From: Stomoxys calcitrans
Taxonomy: Eukaryota > Arthropoda > Insecta > Diptera > Muscidae
Reading direction: 5' to 3'
Assembly (NCBI RefSeq): GCF_963082655.1
Contig: NC_081552.1
Coordinates: 185,922,571 to 185,986,570, forward strand
DNA length: 64,000 nucleotides
Below the pieces are notes generated by a model, which saw only the letters and a list, made by a program, of their open reading frames with translations, was not told the DNA's origin and did not search any database. Positions within the stretch are counted from its first letter, which is position 1. Each line of letters starts with the position of its first letter. The position numbers and the translations under genes are program-made. Shown here piece by piece: positions 1 to 10,371 of this stretch.

Positions 1-1019
1 TTTTTGTCCATAAGCAGGTTAAATTCGAAGATGGGCTGTATCGGACTTTATCTCGAAATAGCGCCCATATAGACCGATCCGCCGATTTAGGGTTTAGGCC
101 ATTAAAAGCCACATTTATTACCAGATTTTGCTTAAATTTGGGACAGTGAGTTGTGTTAGGCCCTTCAACATCCTTCGTCAATTTGGCCCAGATCGGTCCA
201 GATTTGGACATAGCTCCCATATAGATCGATCCTCCGATTTAGGTCTTATGCCCTTAAAAGCCACATTTATTATCAGATTTTGCTGAAATTTGGGGCAGTG
301 AGTTGTCTTAGATCCTTCGACATCTTTCTTCAATTTGGCTCTAATCGGATCAGATTTGGATAGAGCTGCCATTAGACCGATCCCACTATTTAAGGTTTTG
401 GGCCCATAAAAGGCTCATTTATTGTCCGATGTCGCCGAAATTTGGGACAGCGAGTTACGTTAAGCCCCTTGACATTCTTCTACAATATGACACAGATCGG
501 TTCAGATTTGGATATAGCTGCCATATAGACCGATCTCTCGGTTTTAGGTTTTGGGGCCATAAAAATACCATTTATTGTCCAATGTCGCCGAAATTTGGGA
601 CAGTGAGTTGTGTTAGGCCCTTCAACTCAGATCGGTCCAGATTTGGTTATAGTTGCCATACAGACCGATATCTCGATTTAAAGTTTAGCCCCAAAAAAGG
701 CGCATTTATAATCCGATTTAACTGAAATTTGACACATTGACTTATGTAAGGCTTTCGACATCCGTGTTGTATATGGTTCAGATCGGTTTATTTTTGGATA
801 TAGTTACTAAAAAGACCTCTATTTTTTTATACACAATTGAACAATGACTTGTACTAATTAGTATTTGATCCAAATCGGAACGTATTTCGATATAGCTGCT
901 ATGGAGCATAAGGTATGCAATTTCTCACCTGATTTTGAGGAAAGGTGGTTTACATATATACCCGAGGTGGTGGGTATCCAAAGTTCGGCCCGGCCGAACT
1001 TAACGCCTTTTGACTTGTT
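1..1019 (+). mobile_element. Family B element, cut by left window edge
   Basis: Six or so tandem units of about 152 bp, each with a 'gatatagctgccatatagaccg' type core (shortened here), run up to a full family B tail. The tail has GGTGGTGGGTAT, the hairpin TTCGGCCCGGCCGAA and a TTTTGACTTGTT terminus. The M end and microsatellite lie outside the window; the first bases match the region just after the microsatellite of the complete copy at 9036. No coding capacity is evident: short frames here read through the units. Confidence 0.8.
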
Positions 1020-1060
1020 ACTTGATCAACAAGTTTTGTCAAATGGATCATGGTGTTTTA

Positions 1061-1972
1061 TTGGGTTGCCCAAAAAGTAATTGTCGGTAATATAGAAGTA
1101 ATATAGTCGGCGTTGACAAATTTTTTCAACGGCTTGTGACTCTGTAATTGCATTCTTTCTTCTGTCAGTTATCAGCTGTTACTTTTAGCTTCCTTTAGAA
1201 AAAAAGTGCGCGAAATTTTGTTTACATTTGTTTGTTTGGCGTCAATTTTAATATGGGTACCACATGTATTGAAAGAAATCCATTTAACAAACCGAATCAA
1301 CGCTTGTGATATGCACCTTAAACGCAATGGATTCGATCCGTTTTTAAAACGAATCATAACTGGAGATGAAAAATGGATTGTTTACAACAACGTTAGTTGA
1401 AAACGATCATAGTCCAAGCATTGTGAACCAGCTCAAACCACTTCAAAGGCTGATATCCACCAAAAGAAGGTTATGCTGTCTGTTTGGTGGGATTGGAAGG
1501 GTGTGGTATATTTTGAGCTGCTTCCAAGGAACCAAACGATTAATTCGGATGTTTACTGTCAACAATTGGACAAATTGAATACAGCCATCAAGGCGAAGCG
1601 ACCAGAATTGGTCAATCGTAAAGGTGTCATATTCCACCAGGCCAACGCTAGACCGCACACATCTTTGTTCACTCGCCAAAAACTGAGTGAGCTTGGCTGG
1701 GAACTTTTGATGCATCCATCATATAGCCCTGACCTTGCACCATCACACTACCATTTATTTCGATCTTTGCAGAACACCTTAAAAGGTAAAACTTTCAGCA
1801 ATGATGAGGCTATAAAATCGCACTTGGTTCAGTTTTTTGCAGATAAAGGCCAGAAGTTCTATGAGCGTGGAATACTAAATTTTATATATTTGATTAAAGT
1901 TCGTTTTTAGTTTTATTAAAAATGCATTTACTTTCTTTTAAAAAATCCGCAATTACTTTTTAGGCAACCCAA
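1061..1972 (+). mobile_element. Mariner element, internally deleted
   Basis: Inverted terminal repeats are visible: left TTGGGTTGCCCAAAAAGTAA, right end the reverse complement with one change (TAGGCAACCCAA). Both ends are flanked by TA, the mariner target duplication. At 912 bp it is shorter than the usual ~1.3 kb, because the 5' third of the transposase (DNA-binding region) and the region near the C-terminus are deleted. Two other relics of the same family lie at 20986 and 21206. The TIR resembles the mellifera-type mariners, but subfamily is a guess. Confidence 0.9.
1206..1910 (+). pseudogene. Mariner transposase relic (D34D type), catalytic residues lost
   Basis: A single frame carries mariner signatures in order: WVPH, then TGDEKWIVY (first catalytic D kept), then KVMLSVWWDW, then FHQANARPHTS, then SPDLAPSHYHLF. 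Family members have FHQDNARPHTS and SPDLAPSDYHLF, with exactly 34 residues between the two acids; that spacing is kept here. The second D is now A and the third is H, so two of three metal ligands are gone. In-frame stops follow VYNNVS and KRS. The N-terminal helix-turn-helix region is missing. It cannot be an active transposase. Confidence 0.92.
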
Positions 1973-2029
1973 TACATTGTCACCAACAAGAGTAAGTTGT
2001 AAAGCTCACATCTGAATCTGAATCTGGAG

Positions 2030-2262
2030 GCCATCGTAGCGCAAATATTAGAATTTTCAGCGGGGGTTTTCCCGTCCTAATGCTGACAACATTTATGAGG
2101 TACTATGCCATATAAAACTTCTCTCCAAAGAGGTGTCGCACTGCGGCACGTCGTTCGGACTCGGCTTTAAAAAGGAGGCCCCTTTTATTTAGCTTTAACT
2201 TGAATCGGACTGTACTCATTGAATGTGAGAAGTTTGCCCCTGGAATGTTTGTGGGCAAAAAT
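2030..2262 (+). mobile_element. tRNA-derived SINE, promoter-deleted copy
   Basis: The 5' end CCATCGTAGCGC matches the tRNA-like head of the SINE at 53670, and the body (TTTTCAGCGGGGGTTTTCCC through AGTTTGCCCC and GGAATGTT) matches all three other copies. The stretch holding the rest of box A and box B, about 75 bp, is missing, so this copy has no internal pol III promoter. It keeps the body section ending in 'cggactcggc' that is partly missing at 17181. Confidence 0.72.
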
Positions 2263-2265
2263 TAA

Positions 2266-2926
2266 TCAGTAAGGAAAGGCAAGTGTCGGGCGTAGCCGAC
2301 TATTTAATACCCTACTCCTACCCTTCAATTATAAATTCGGACAATATATAAATATATATGTATATGGAGAGCTATATCTAAATCGGAACCGTCTTTTAAA
2401 CAGATCGTTTGAAAATTGTTGTTACTACGGCCATATAAGTGCAAATCGGGCGATAAATATGTATGGATGCTACATCCAAATTTAAACCGATTTTCATGAA
2501 ATCTCGCAGATATGTTACGATCAGTAACAAAACAATCCTTGCCAAATTTTATGCAGATCGGTTGAAATTTTAACTACTGCGGCCATTAAATTAAAAATCG
2601 GGCGATACGTATATATGAGAGCTATATCTAAATCTGAACCGGTTTTGATGAAATATGTTAAGATCAGTAACAAAATAATCGGTTTCAAATTTTATGCAGA
2701 AGTTATATTTATTGGGGCCTTATAAGTGTAAATCGGGCGATACATGTACATGTACAAAATCTCGTGATGATTGGATATCAAATACGACCTACACTTTGAT
2801 TACAAGAATACATGGACTCATAGACGGACATGGCTAAATCGAATCAGAAAGTGATTCTGAGTCGAGTGTTGCAAACAAATGCTCATACTTATTATACCCT
2901 GTACCACAGAGGTGGTATAGGGTATA
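2266..2926 (-). mobile_element. Family C Helentron-like element
   Basis: Tail at low coordinate: hairpin GTCGGGCGTAGCCGAC then ATTTAATACCCTA. M end at high coordinate: TATACCCTGTACCAC followed by its own near-inverse GTGGTATAGGGTATA, a 15-bp imperfect hairpin. Between them are roughly 125-150 bp units with 'gagctatatctaaatcggaac' type cores (abbreviated) and a single ACGGACATGGCTAAATCGA block where A and B carry the microsatellite. A second copy is at 49323. No protein coding seen. The M end abuts the tail of an A element directly. Confidence 0.68.
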
Positions 2927-3297
2927 ACAAGTAAGAGCGTCCTAAGTTCGGCCGGGCCGAACCTTATATACCCTCCACCATGGATCGCATTTGTCAAGTT
3001 TTATATGGCAGCTATATCATGTCCTATACCGATATACGCTCTACTTAGCACAGTTATTGGAAGTCATAACAGAACATATCATGCAAAATTTCAGCCAAAT
3101 CGGATGAGAATTGCGAACTCTAAAGGCTCAAGAAGTCAAGACCCAAGATCGGTCTATATATAACCAAATCTGGACCGATCTGGTCCGAAGGAAGTCGGAG
3201 GAACTAACACAACTCACTGTCCCAAATTCAGCAAAATCGGATAATAAATGTGGCTTTTATGGGCCAAAACCCTAAATCGGAGGATCGGTTTATATGC
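2927..3297 (-). mobile_element. Family A tail fused to family B units (chimera)
   Basis: Begins as a normal reverse-oriented A: ACAAGTAAGAGCG, hairpin TTCGGCCGGGCCGAA, then TATACCCTCCACCATGGATC and the first A unit. Near 3150, within the shared 'gatcggtctatat' motif, the sequence switches to B units (CTAACACAACTCACTGTCCC, AAATGTGGCTTTTATGGGCC). It is cut off by the tail of the next B element. No M end. Confidence 0.7.
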
Positions 3298-4371
3298 CAG
3301 TTAAGTTCGGCCGGACCGAACTTTGGATATCCACCATCTCGGGTATATATGTAAACCACCTTTCGTCATAATTCGTAGAAAAATGCATAATTTATGCCCC
3401 CATAGCAGCTTTAACGAAATATGATCCGATTTGGATCAAGTACCAGTCATTGTTCAATTATGTAGAACCAAATATTGGTCTTTTTGGTAGCTATTTCCAA
3501 ATATAGACTGATCTGAATCATATACGACACGGATGTCGAAAGGCCTAACACAACTAACTGACCCAAATTATATCGGAATCGGATTATAAACGTACCTACT
3601 ATGGGGCCAAGAATTTGCATCGAGAGATCGGTTTATATGGCAGCTATATCAAAATCTGAACCGATCTGTGCCAAATTGCAGAAATATGTCGAGGAGCCTA
3701 ACACAACTCACTCTCCCAAACTTCGGCGCCATCGAACAATAAATGCGCCTTTTATGAACCCAAACTCTTATATCGAGAGATCGGTCTATATGGCAGCTAT
3801 ATCCAAATCTGAACCGATCCAGGCCATATTGCAGAAAGATGTCGAGGGGTCTAACACAACCTAAATTTCGGCGCCATCGGGCAATAAACGCGTCTTTTAT
3901 GGGCCCAAAACATTAATCCGAGATCGATCTATATGGCAGCTATATACAACTCTAGACCGATCTGGACCAAATTAAAAGAGGTAGTCGAAGGACCTAACAC
4001 AACTATCCCAGATTTCAGCAAAATCGGATAATAAATATGGCTTATATGGGCCTAAGACCCTCAATTGGCGGATCGGTCTATAAGGGGGCTATATAAGATA
4101 TAGTCCGATATATTCCATCTTCGAACTTAACCTGCTTATGGACAACAAAAAATCTGTGCAGGATTTCAGCTCAATATCTCTATTTTTAAAGACTGTAGCG
4201 TGATTTCAACAGACAGACGGACAGACGGATGGACATATCTAGATCGTTTTAGATATTTACGCTGATCAAGAATGTACATACCTTATAGGGTCGGAAATGG
4301 ATATTTCGATGTATTGTAAACGGAATGACAAAATGAATATACCCCCAACCTTCTGTGGTGGGTATAAAAAG
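3298..4371 (-). mobile_element. Family B element, reverse orientation, near complete
   Basis: Tail GTTAAGTTCGGCCGGACCGA with a one-base hairpin mismatch, then sub-terminal TATCCACCATCTCGGG. Six units follow, then the block after the microsatellite ('tatggacaacaaaaaatctg'), a short ACAGACGG/ACGGAC microsatellite, and the M end TTCTGTGGTGGGTATAAAAA. Frames such as 3601-3864 are tandem-unit artefacts. Confidence 0.78.
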
Positions 4372-4865
4372 TTTGACTAAAACCCTATTAGATATTTAAT
4401 TAATTTTGAACTAAAACCACTATTGGTATCAATCCATTTTCATTTAATTGGGGCTTCATTGCAGCAAAATGTAATTGATGAACAAAAAAAAAAAAGATAT
4501 CCATTTATAAAGTATCAACATCCAGTGTCATTTGGTGTCATATTAACATATCAATATTTGTAATAAAATTTTATTCATTCCCATTGGGCTATTAGGATTT
4601 ATTTTTTTTTTTCGTATAAAAATACGATTACATCAGCAAATGGTTATAAAAATAAGTTATAATTTTAATAACTTTTTTATATGGAGTTGAAAGCTGTTAA
4701 ACAATTTGAAGTGTTGTAAAAGGGAATCCACATCATTATATTTCAATTAATACAATATTCCATTATGTTGTAGTAGGCACTCAAAGTTTAATGATCTACA
4801 AACATACCAGCAAACATTGGAAATAAGAGCTCACTTCATTTGTTTATAAAATTGAAAAATGAAAC
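4372..4865. other. Unique AT-rich DNA, no gene seen
   Basis: About 490 bp without recognisable transposon structure. It is rich in A/T runs (poly-A near 4485, poly-T near 4605) and has no open frame of note on either strand. It may be ancestral non-coding sequence between insertions. Confidence 0.5.
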
Positions 4866-5172
4866 AAACTAGTAAAAAGGCATTAAGTCGGGCCGGGCCG
4901 AACACTGGCCCGTCAGAATCGGGGGAAAAATACATAATTCATGCATAGCAGCTATATCGAAATATGGTCCGATTTAGACATTGATAATAAATACAAGTCA
5001 CTCTTAAAATTTGTAGAACAAAATATTGGTCTTTTTGCCAGCTATATCCAAATATAGACCGATCTGAACCATATAGGACACAGATGCCGAAATGCCAAAA
5101 ATAAGTCACTGTGTCAAATTTCAGCGAAATCACCAATTGAATGGGACCAAGGCCTTAAACCGAGAGATCGGT
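4866..5172 (-). mobile_element. Family B tail fragment, cut by L1
   Basis: Starts with AGTAAAAAGGCATTAAGTCG and a hairpin remnant GGCCGGGCCGAAC; the sub-terminal repeat is eroded. About two units follow and end abruptly at 'agagatcggtct' where the CCTAA tail of the antisense L1 begins. Confidence 0.7.
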
Positions 5173-6430
5173 CTAGGTTAGGTTAGGTTTAAGTCGCAGT
5201 TTGCCATCAGACTCACTTAGACGTTTTCGTCCATGGTGATACCACAGGAACAGAATAAGGAAAATACCCTCCAGATCCTGCAGTTCAACCATCCACATCG
5301 CTTTAAGAAGCTCATCAACTTGTGAATGTTCACATTCGCTAAATCATGTTGTCAAAGAAATGAAAACCTAAAGTGGAACTCCTTTTAACTGCTAGTGCGG
5401 GACACACACACACACACAGAGGGTGTTCTATAGTCTCTTCTTCTTCGATATCCTCATAGCTTCTGTAAAAGTCGTTGCTGGCAACCTTCAGTCTGTCAGC
5501 ATGTGTTCCGATTAGACAGTGATCTGTCATGACGGACACCATGACTAAGACGTCTGTTCTAGCCAGTGATAGCAAAGCGGCAGACCTCTTCAAGTCTAGA
5601 TTAGGCCACATAGTTTTGGAATGCTCACAGCCCACTCTTTGTGACCATCTATCATTTGTTAGCTTTCATGTCGCTAGAGGTATACCCACAGATTCCAGTT
5701 CCTCTGAAATGTGTATGGTAGTTCCTAGTCTCACAATCTCGTACACTTTACAATTCCCTGGGACATATCTGTGGCCCGGCGCTTAGAACAGGTGAACTTT
5801 GAACTATTCAGCCATCTCGTTGAGAGATCTGCAACAGTCGAGGGCGGTTTTTGTGTTCAGAAATTCGTTTTCCAAGGATTTTATGCCTGTCTAAGAAGAT
5901 ATTTATGCCAATCGTCGTTATGACGTTATATCTTAGCCACTCCACCACTTCTTTGATTGCAAGAATCTCTGCTTGATACATACGGTAGTGGTCGGAAAAC
6001 CTTTTCGATATGATCAGTTTCAGATCTTTGGAGTACACCCCAAGGCCCACCTGGTCGACTAGTTTGGAACCATCCGTATAGAAGTCTATGTAACTTCTAT
6101 TACCAGAGATATCGTAGCTCCAAACGGTTTTATCAGGAATAATGGTATAGTACTATTTATCAAAAAGCGGTTCAGGCAGGGTGTAATCCACACTGTCTGG
6201 ACCATCGGACATTGTATCAAGGATAACACACTAAAGAAAAAGCTCTTTTAGCCTCACGGCAGTGTTCGCAGCAATATGTCTAGCCACAATGTCCAGAGGC
6301 ATTAGATATAGCAATAAATCACACTATCTGTATGTCAATGATTCGTATATCTAGAATAGTCTCCAATGACTTAGTGGGTGTGGTCCTCATTGCTTTGTCT
6401 TTGCAAAGACAACATGTTCCCCGGCTGATT
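5173..6430 (-). pseudogene. L1 LINE relic: RNase H and C-terminal zinc-finger region
   Basis: Read on the minus strand it gives, in order: part of the RT-to-RNase H linker, RNase H pieces (FYTDG-like start, YQAEILAIKEVVEWL, INIF), HADRLKVASNDF, then the C-terminal zinc-finger region, an untranslated end, and a TAACC-type tail (AGGTTAGGTTAGG on the plus strand). Frames 5808-6050 and 5339-5635 are broken by frameshifts. The finger reads YRSYEDIEEEETIEH where the family has CxxC, so both first cysteines are Y. A GT run enlarges the next segment to CVCVC. It is a 5'-truncated, dead copy. Confidence 0.83.
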
Positions 6431-7014
6431 GAAGTTACATTTATTTCCCGATTTTGCATTTAGATACCCGACATTTTTGCTGAATATGGTCCGGATCGGT
6501 CTGTATCTTTACATATCCTCCTTGTAGACCGATCTCCCGATTTAAGGTCATGGGCCCATGAAAACCGCATTTAGAATCTGATTTCGCTGAAATTTGGCAC
6601 AATGATTTATGTTAAGATCTATGTCGTATGTGATGAATATTGCTCAAATCGGTCCATATCTTTATAAAGCCCCCATATGGACCGGTCATCCGATTTAGGA
6701 TTTTAGGCTCATAAAAGCTGTATTTGTTATTCGATTTGACAGAATTTTTGTACAATGATTTATGTTTAGATCTCATTCATTTATTAGCCGATTTTGTTGA
6801 AATTGGGCACAATGATTTGTGTTAAGATCTTCGACATTTCTGCTCCATATGGTCTTAGTAGGTCCTTATCTTAATGTAGTCCCTATTTATACAGATCTCC
6901 CTGTTTAAGGTCTCAGGACATTTAATGACGCATTTATTGCCCGATTTCACTGAAATTTTATACATTGAGCTATATTCAGCCTTTCGACGTCCGTGTTGTG
7001 TTTGGATCGGACCA
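6431..7014 (+). mobile_element. Diverged family B units
   Basis: Four degenerate units of about 150 bp in plus orientation with cores like AGACCGATCTCCCGATTTAA and CATTTATTGCCCGATTTCAC. Neither an M end nor a tail is present. It joins the L1 5' truncation point on the left and the M end of a complete A on the right. Confidence 0.62.
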
Positions 7015-8840
7015 TTTTTATACCCTCCACCATAAGATGGGGGGTATACTAATTTCGTCATTCTGTTTGTAACTACTCGAAATATTCGTCTGAGACCCCA
7101 TAAAATATATATATTCTTGATCGTCGTAACATTTTATGTCGATCTAGCCATGTCCGTCCGTCTGTCCGTCCGTCCGTCCGTCCGTCCGTCCGTCCGTCTG
7201 TCTGTCGAAAGCACGCTAACTTCCGAAGGAGTAAAGCTAACCGCTTGAAATTTTGCCCAAATACTTCCTATTAGTGTAGGTCGGTTGGTATTGTAAATGG
7301 GCCATATCGGTCCATGTTTTGATATAGCTGCCATATAAACCGATCATGGGTCTTGACTTCTTGAGCCTCTAGAGTGCGCAATTCTTATCCGATTGGAATG
7401 AAATTTTGCACGACGTGTTTCGTTATAATATCCAACAACTGCGACAAGTATAGTTCAAATCGGTCCATAACCTGATATAGCTGCCATATAAACCGATCTT
7501 GGGTCTTGACTTCTTGAGCCTCTAGAGAGCGCAATTCTTATCCGATTGAAATGAAATTTTGCACGACATGTTGTGTTATGATATCCAACAACTGTGCCAG
7601 GTATGGTTCAAATCGGTCCATAACCTGATATAGCTGCCATATAAACTGATCTTGGGTCTTGACTTCTTGAGCCTCTAGCGTGCGCAATTCTTATCCGATC
7701 AGAATGAAATTTTGCACGACGTGTTTTGTTATTATATTCAACAACTGTGCCAAGTATGGTTCAAATCGGTCCATAACCTGATATAGCTGCCATATAAACC
7801 GATCTTGGGTCTTGACTTCTTGAGCCTCTAGAGAGCGCAATTCTTATCCGATTGAAATGAAATTTTGCACGACGTGTTTTGTTATGATATCCAACAACTG
7901 TGCCAAGTATGGTTTAAATCGGTCCATATCCTGATATAGCTGCCATATAAACCGATCTTGGGTCTTGACTTCTTGAGCCTCTAGAGAGCGCAATTCTTAT
8001 GCGATTGAAATGAAATTTTGCACGACGTGTTTTGTTATGGTACCCAACAACTGTGCCAAGTATGGTTTAAATCGGTCCATAACCTGATATAGCTGCCATA
8101 TAAACCGATCTTGGGTCTTGACTTCTTGAGCCTCTAGAGGGCACAATTCTTATCCGATTTGAATGAATTTTTGCACGGAGTATTTCGTTATGATATCCAA
8201 CAACTGTGCCAAGTATGGTTGAAATCGGTCCATAACCTTATATAGCTGTTATATAAACAGATCTGGGGATTTGACTTCTTGAGCTTTTAGAGGGCGCAAT
8301 TCCTATCCGATTTGGCTGAAATTTTGCATGACGTATTTTATTTTTACTTTCAACAACTGTGTCAAATAAGGTTCAAATCGGTTCATAACCTGATATAGCT
8401 GCCATATAAACCGATCTGGGATCTTGACTTCTTGACCCCTAGAGGTCGCAATTATTATCCGATATGCCTGAAATATTGTACGACGGATCCTCTCATGACC
8501 ATCAACAAACGTGTTTATTATGGTCTTATTCGGTCTATAGATACAGATCCCATATAAATACAGATCCCATATAAATCGTTCTCTCTATTTTACTTCGTGA
8601 GCCCCAATGGGCGCAATTCTTATACGAATTGGCTGAAATTTTACACAGGTCTCCAACATATAATTTAATTGTGGTCCGAACCGGACCATATCTTGATATC
8701 GTTTTAATAGCAAAGCATCTCTTTTCTTTTATCCTTTTTTGCCTAAGAAGAGATGCCGGGAAAAGAACTCGACAAATGCGATCCATGGTGGAGGGTATAT
8801 AAGATTCGGCCCGGCCGAACTTAGCACGCTTTTACTTGTT
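7015..8840 (+). mobile_element. Family A Helentron-like element, complete
   Basis: Reference copy. M end TTTTTATACCCTCCACCAT; then AGTATATATATTCTTGATCG-like block, a GTCC/GTCT microsatellite (7141-7205), a leader (AGCACGCTAACTTCCGAAGG), about eight ~153-bp units, a diverged last unit, GCCTAAGAAGAGATGCCGGG, the tail ATGGTGGAGGGTATA (perfect 15-bp inverse of the M end), hairpin TTCGGCCCGGCCGAA and CTTTTACTTGTT. Sub-terminal inverted repeats, a microsatellite, a 3' hairpin and T-rich ends match the known Helentron/DINE-1 plan. No Rep, helicase or endonuclease is encoded, so it is non-autonomous. The class is inferred; the structure is seen. Confidence 0.85.
7141..7205 (+). repeat. (GTCC)n/(GTCT)n microsatellite of family A
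   Basis: Tandem GTCC with interspersed GTCT, about 15 tetramers. Its length varies among copies: long at 15361 and 38925, short at 32291 and 35966, and on the other strand ACGG runs at 53385, 61967 and 63033. Its position between M end and units is constant, so it belongs to the element. Confidence 0.9.
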
Positions 8841-9035
8841 GGGTATAGCTCCATATTGACCGGTTGAAGGTTTTTCACCCTTAAATAACCTATTTACCAC
8901 CCGATTTTGCTAAAATGAAGTAGAGTCAGCTATGCTCAACCCCTTCACTTCCTTTCCAAATATGGTGCAGATCGGATCATATTTGGGTATAACAACTCGA
9001 TTTCCGGATATACGCCCTTGAACCTAGGTAAGACT
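8841..9035 (+). mobile_element. Diverged B-type unit remnant
   Basis: One and a half decayed units (GGGTATAGCTCCATATTGAC, ACCCGATTTTGCTAAAATGA) between the A tail and the next B M end. There are no ends of its own. Confidence 0.5.
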
Positions 9036-10371
9036 TATTATACCCACCACCGAATGATGGGGGTATATTCATTTTGTCATTCCGTTTGCAACACATCGAA
9101 ATATCCATTTCCGACCCTATAAAGTATATATATTCTTGATCAGCGTAAAAATCTAAGACGATCTAGACATGTCCGTCCGTCTGTCTGTTGAAATCACGCT
9201 ACAGCCTTTAAATATAGAGATATTGAGCTGAAACTTTGCACAGATTCTTTTTTTGTCCATAAGCAGGTTAAGTTCGAAGATGGGCTATATCGGACTATAT
9301 CTTGATATAGCCCCCATATAGACCGATCGGCCGATTTAAGGTCTTAGGCCCATAAAAGCCACATTTATTATCCGATTTTGCTGAAACTTGGGACAGTTAG
9401 TTGTGTTAGGCCCTTCGACGTCCTCCGTCAATTTGCCTCAGATCGGTCCAGATTTGGATATAGCTGCCATATAGACCGATATGGCAATTTAGGGTCTTAG
9501 GCCCATAAAAGCCACATTTATTATCCGATTTCGCTGAAATTTGGGACAGTGAGTTATGTTAGGCCCTTCGATATCCTCCGTGAATTTGGCTCAGATCGGT
9601 CCAGATTTGGATATAGCTGCCATATAGACCGATCATCCGATTTAGGGTCTAAGTCCCCTAAAAGCCACATTTATTATCCGATCTTGCTAAAATTTGGGAC
9701 AGTGGGTTGTGTTATGCCTTTCGACATCTTTCTTCAATTTGGCCCAGATCGGTTCAGATTTGGATATAGCTGCCATTTAGACCGATTTCTTGATTTATGG
9801 TTTTGGGCCCATAAAATGCTTATATATTATCCGATGTCGCCAAAATTTGGGACAGTGAGTTAAGTTAAACCCCTTGACATACTTCTGCAATATCGCACAG
9901 ATCGGTTCAGATTTCGATATAGCTGCCATATTGACCGATATCTACGTTTTAGGTTTTGGGGCCATAAAAGACGCATTTATTGTCCGATGTCGCTGAAATT
10001 TGAGACAGTGAGTTTGGTTAGGCTCTTCGAAGTCCTTCTCAATTTTGCCCAGATCGGTCGAGATTTGAATATAGCTGCCATATAGACCGATATCGCGATT
10101 TAAGGTCTTGGCCCCATAAAAGGCGCATTTATAATCCGATTTCACTGAAATTTGACACAGTGACTTATGTTAGGCTTTTCGACATCCGTGTCGTATATGG
10201 TTCAGATCGGTTTATTTTTAGATATAGCTAGTGTACTTTTAGTATTTGGTCCAAATAGGAACATATTTTGATATAACTGATATGGGACATAAGGTATGAA
10301 ATTTCCACCGAATTTTGATGAAAGGTGGTTTACATATATTCCCGGCCGAACTTAACGCCTTTTTACTTGTT
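9036..10371 (+). mobile_element. Family B element, almost complete
   Basis: Reference copy of family B. M end TATACCCACCACCGAATGAT, ATATATTCTTGATCAGCGTA, short GTCC/GTCT microsatellite at 9171, leader with TTTGTCCATAAGCAGGTTAA, then six units at ~152-153 bp spacing with cores ATAGCTGCCATATAGACCGA, and a tail CCGGCCGAACTTAACGCC with TTTTTACTTGTT. The sub-terminal repeat and the left hairpin arm are deleted at 10341, so the 3' hairpin is broken. Frames 9549-9863 and 9942-10145 are unit artefacts. Confidence 0.82.

Noticed and set aside
5173..5190. AGGTTAGGTTAGG considered as a telomere or interstitial telomere array
   Set aside because: Only two to three repeats, always at the 3' end of a LINE. 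It is reported as a LINE tail instead.
7141..7205. Regular short repeats with even spacing, considered as a CRISPR-like array
   Set aside because: Tetranucleotide microsatellite inside a eukaryotic transposon. The ~153-bp units have no unique spacers and no cas genes are present.
8535..8786. An 83-codon frame present almost unchanged at 8535, 40311 and 47371, which could suggest a conserved small protein
   Set aside because: The three elements are near-identical over their whole length, including non-coding parts, so the frame is conserved by recency. Other A copies break it, and it begins inside the inverted repeat.
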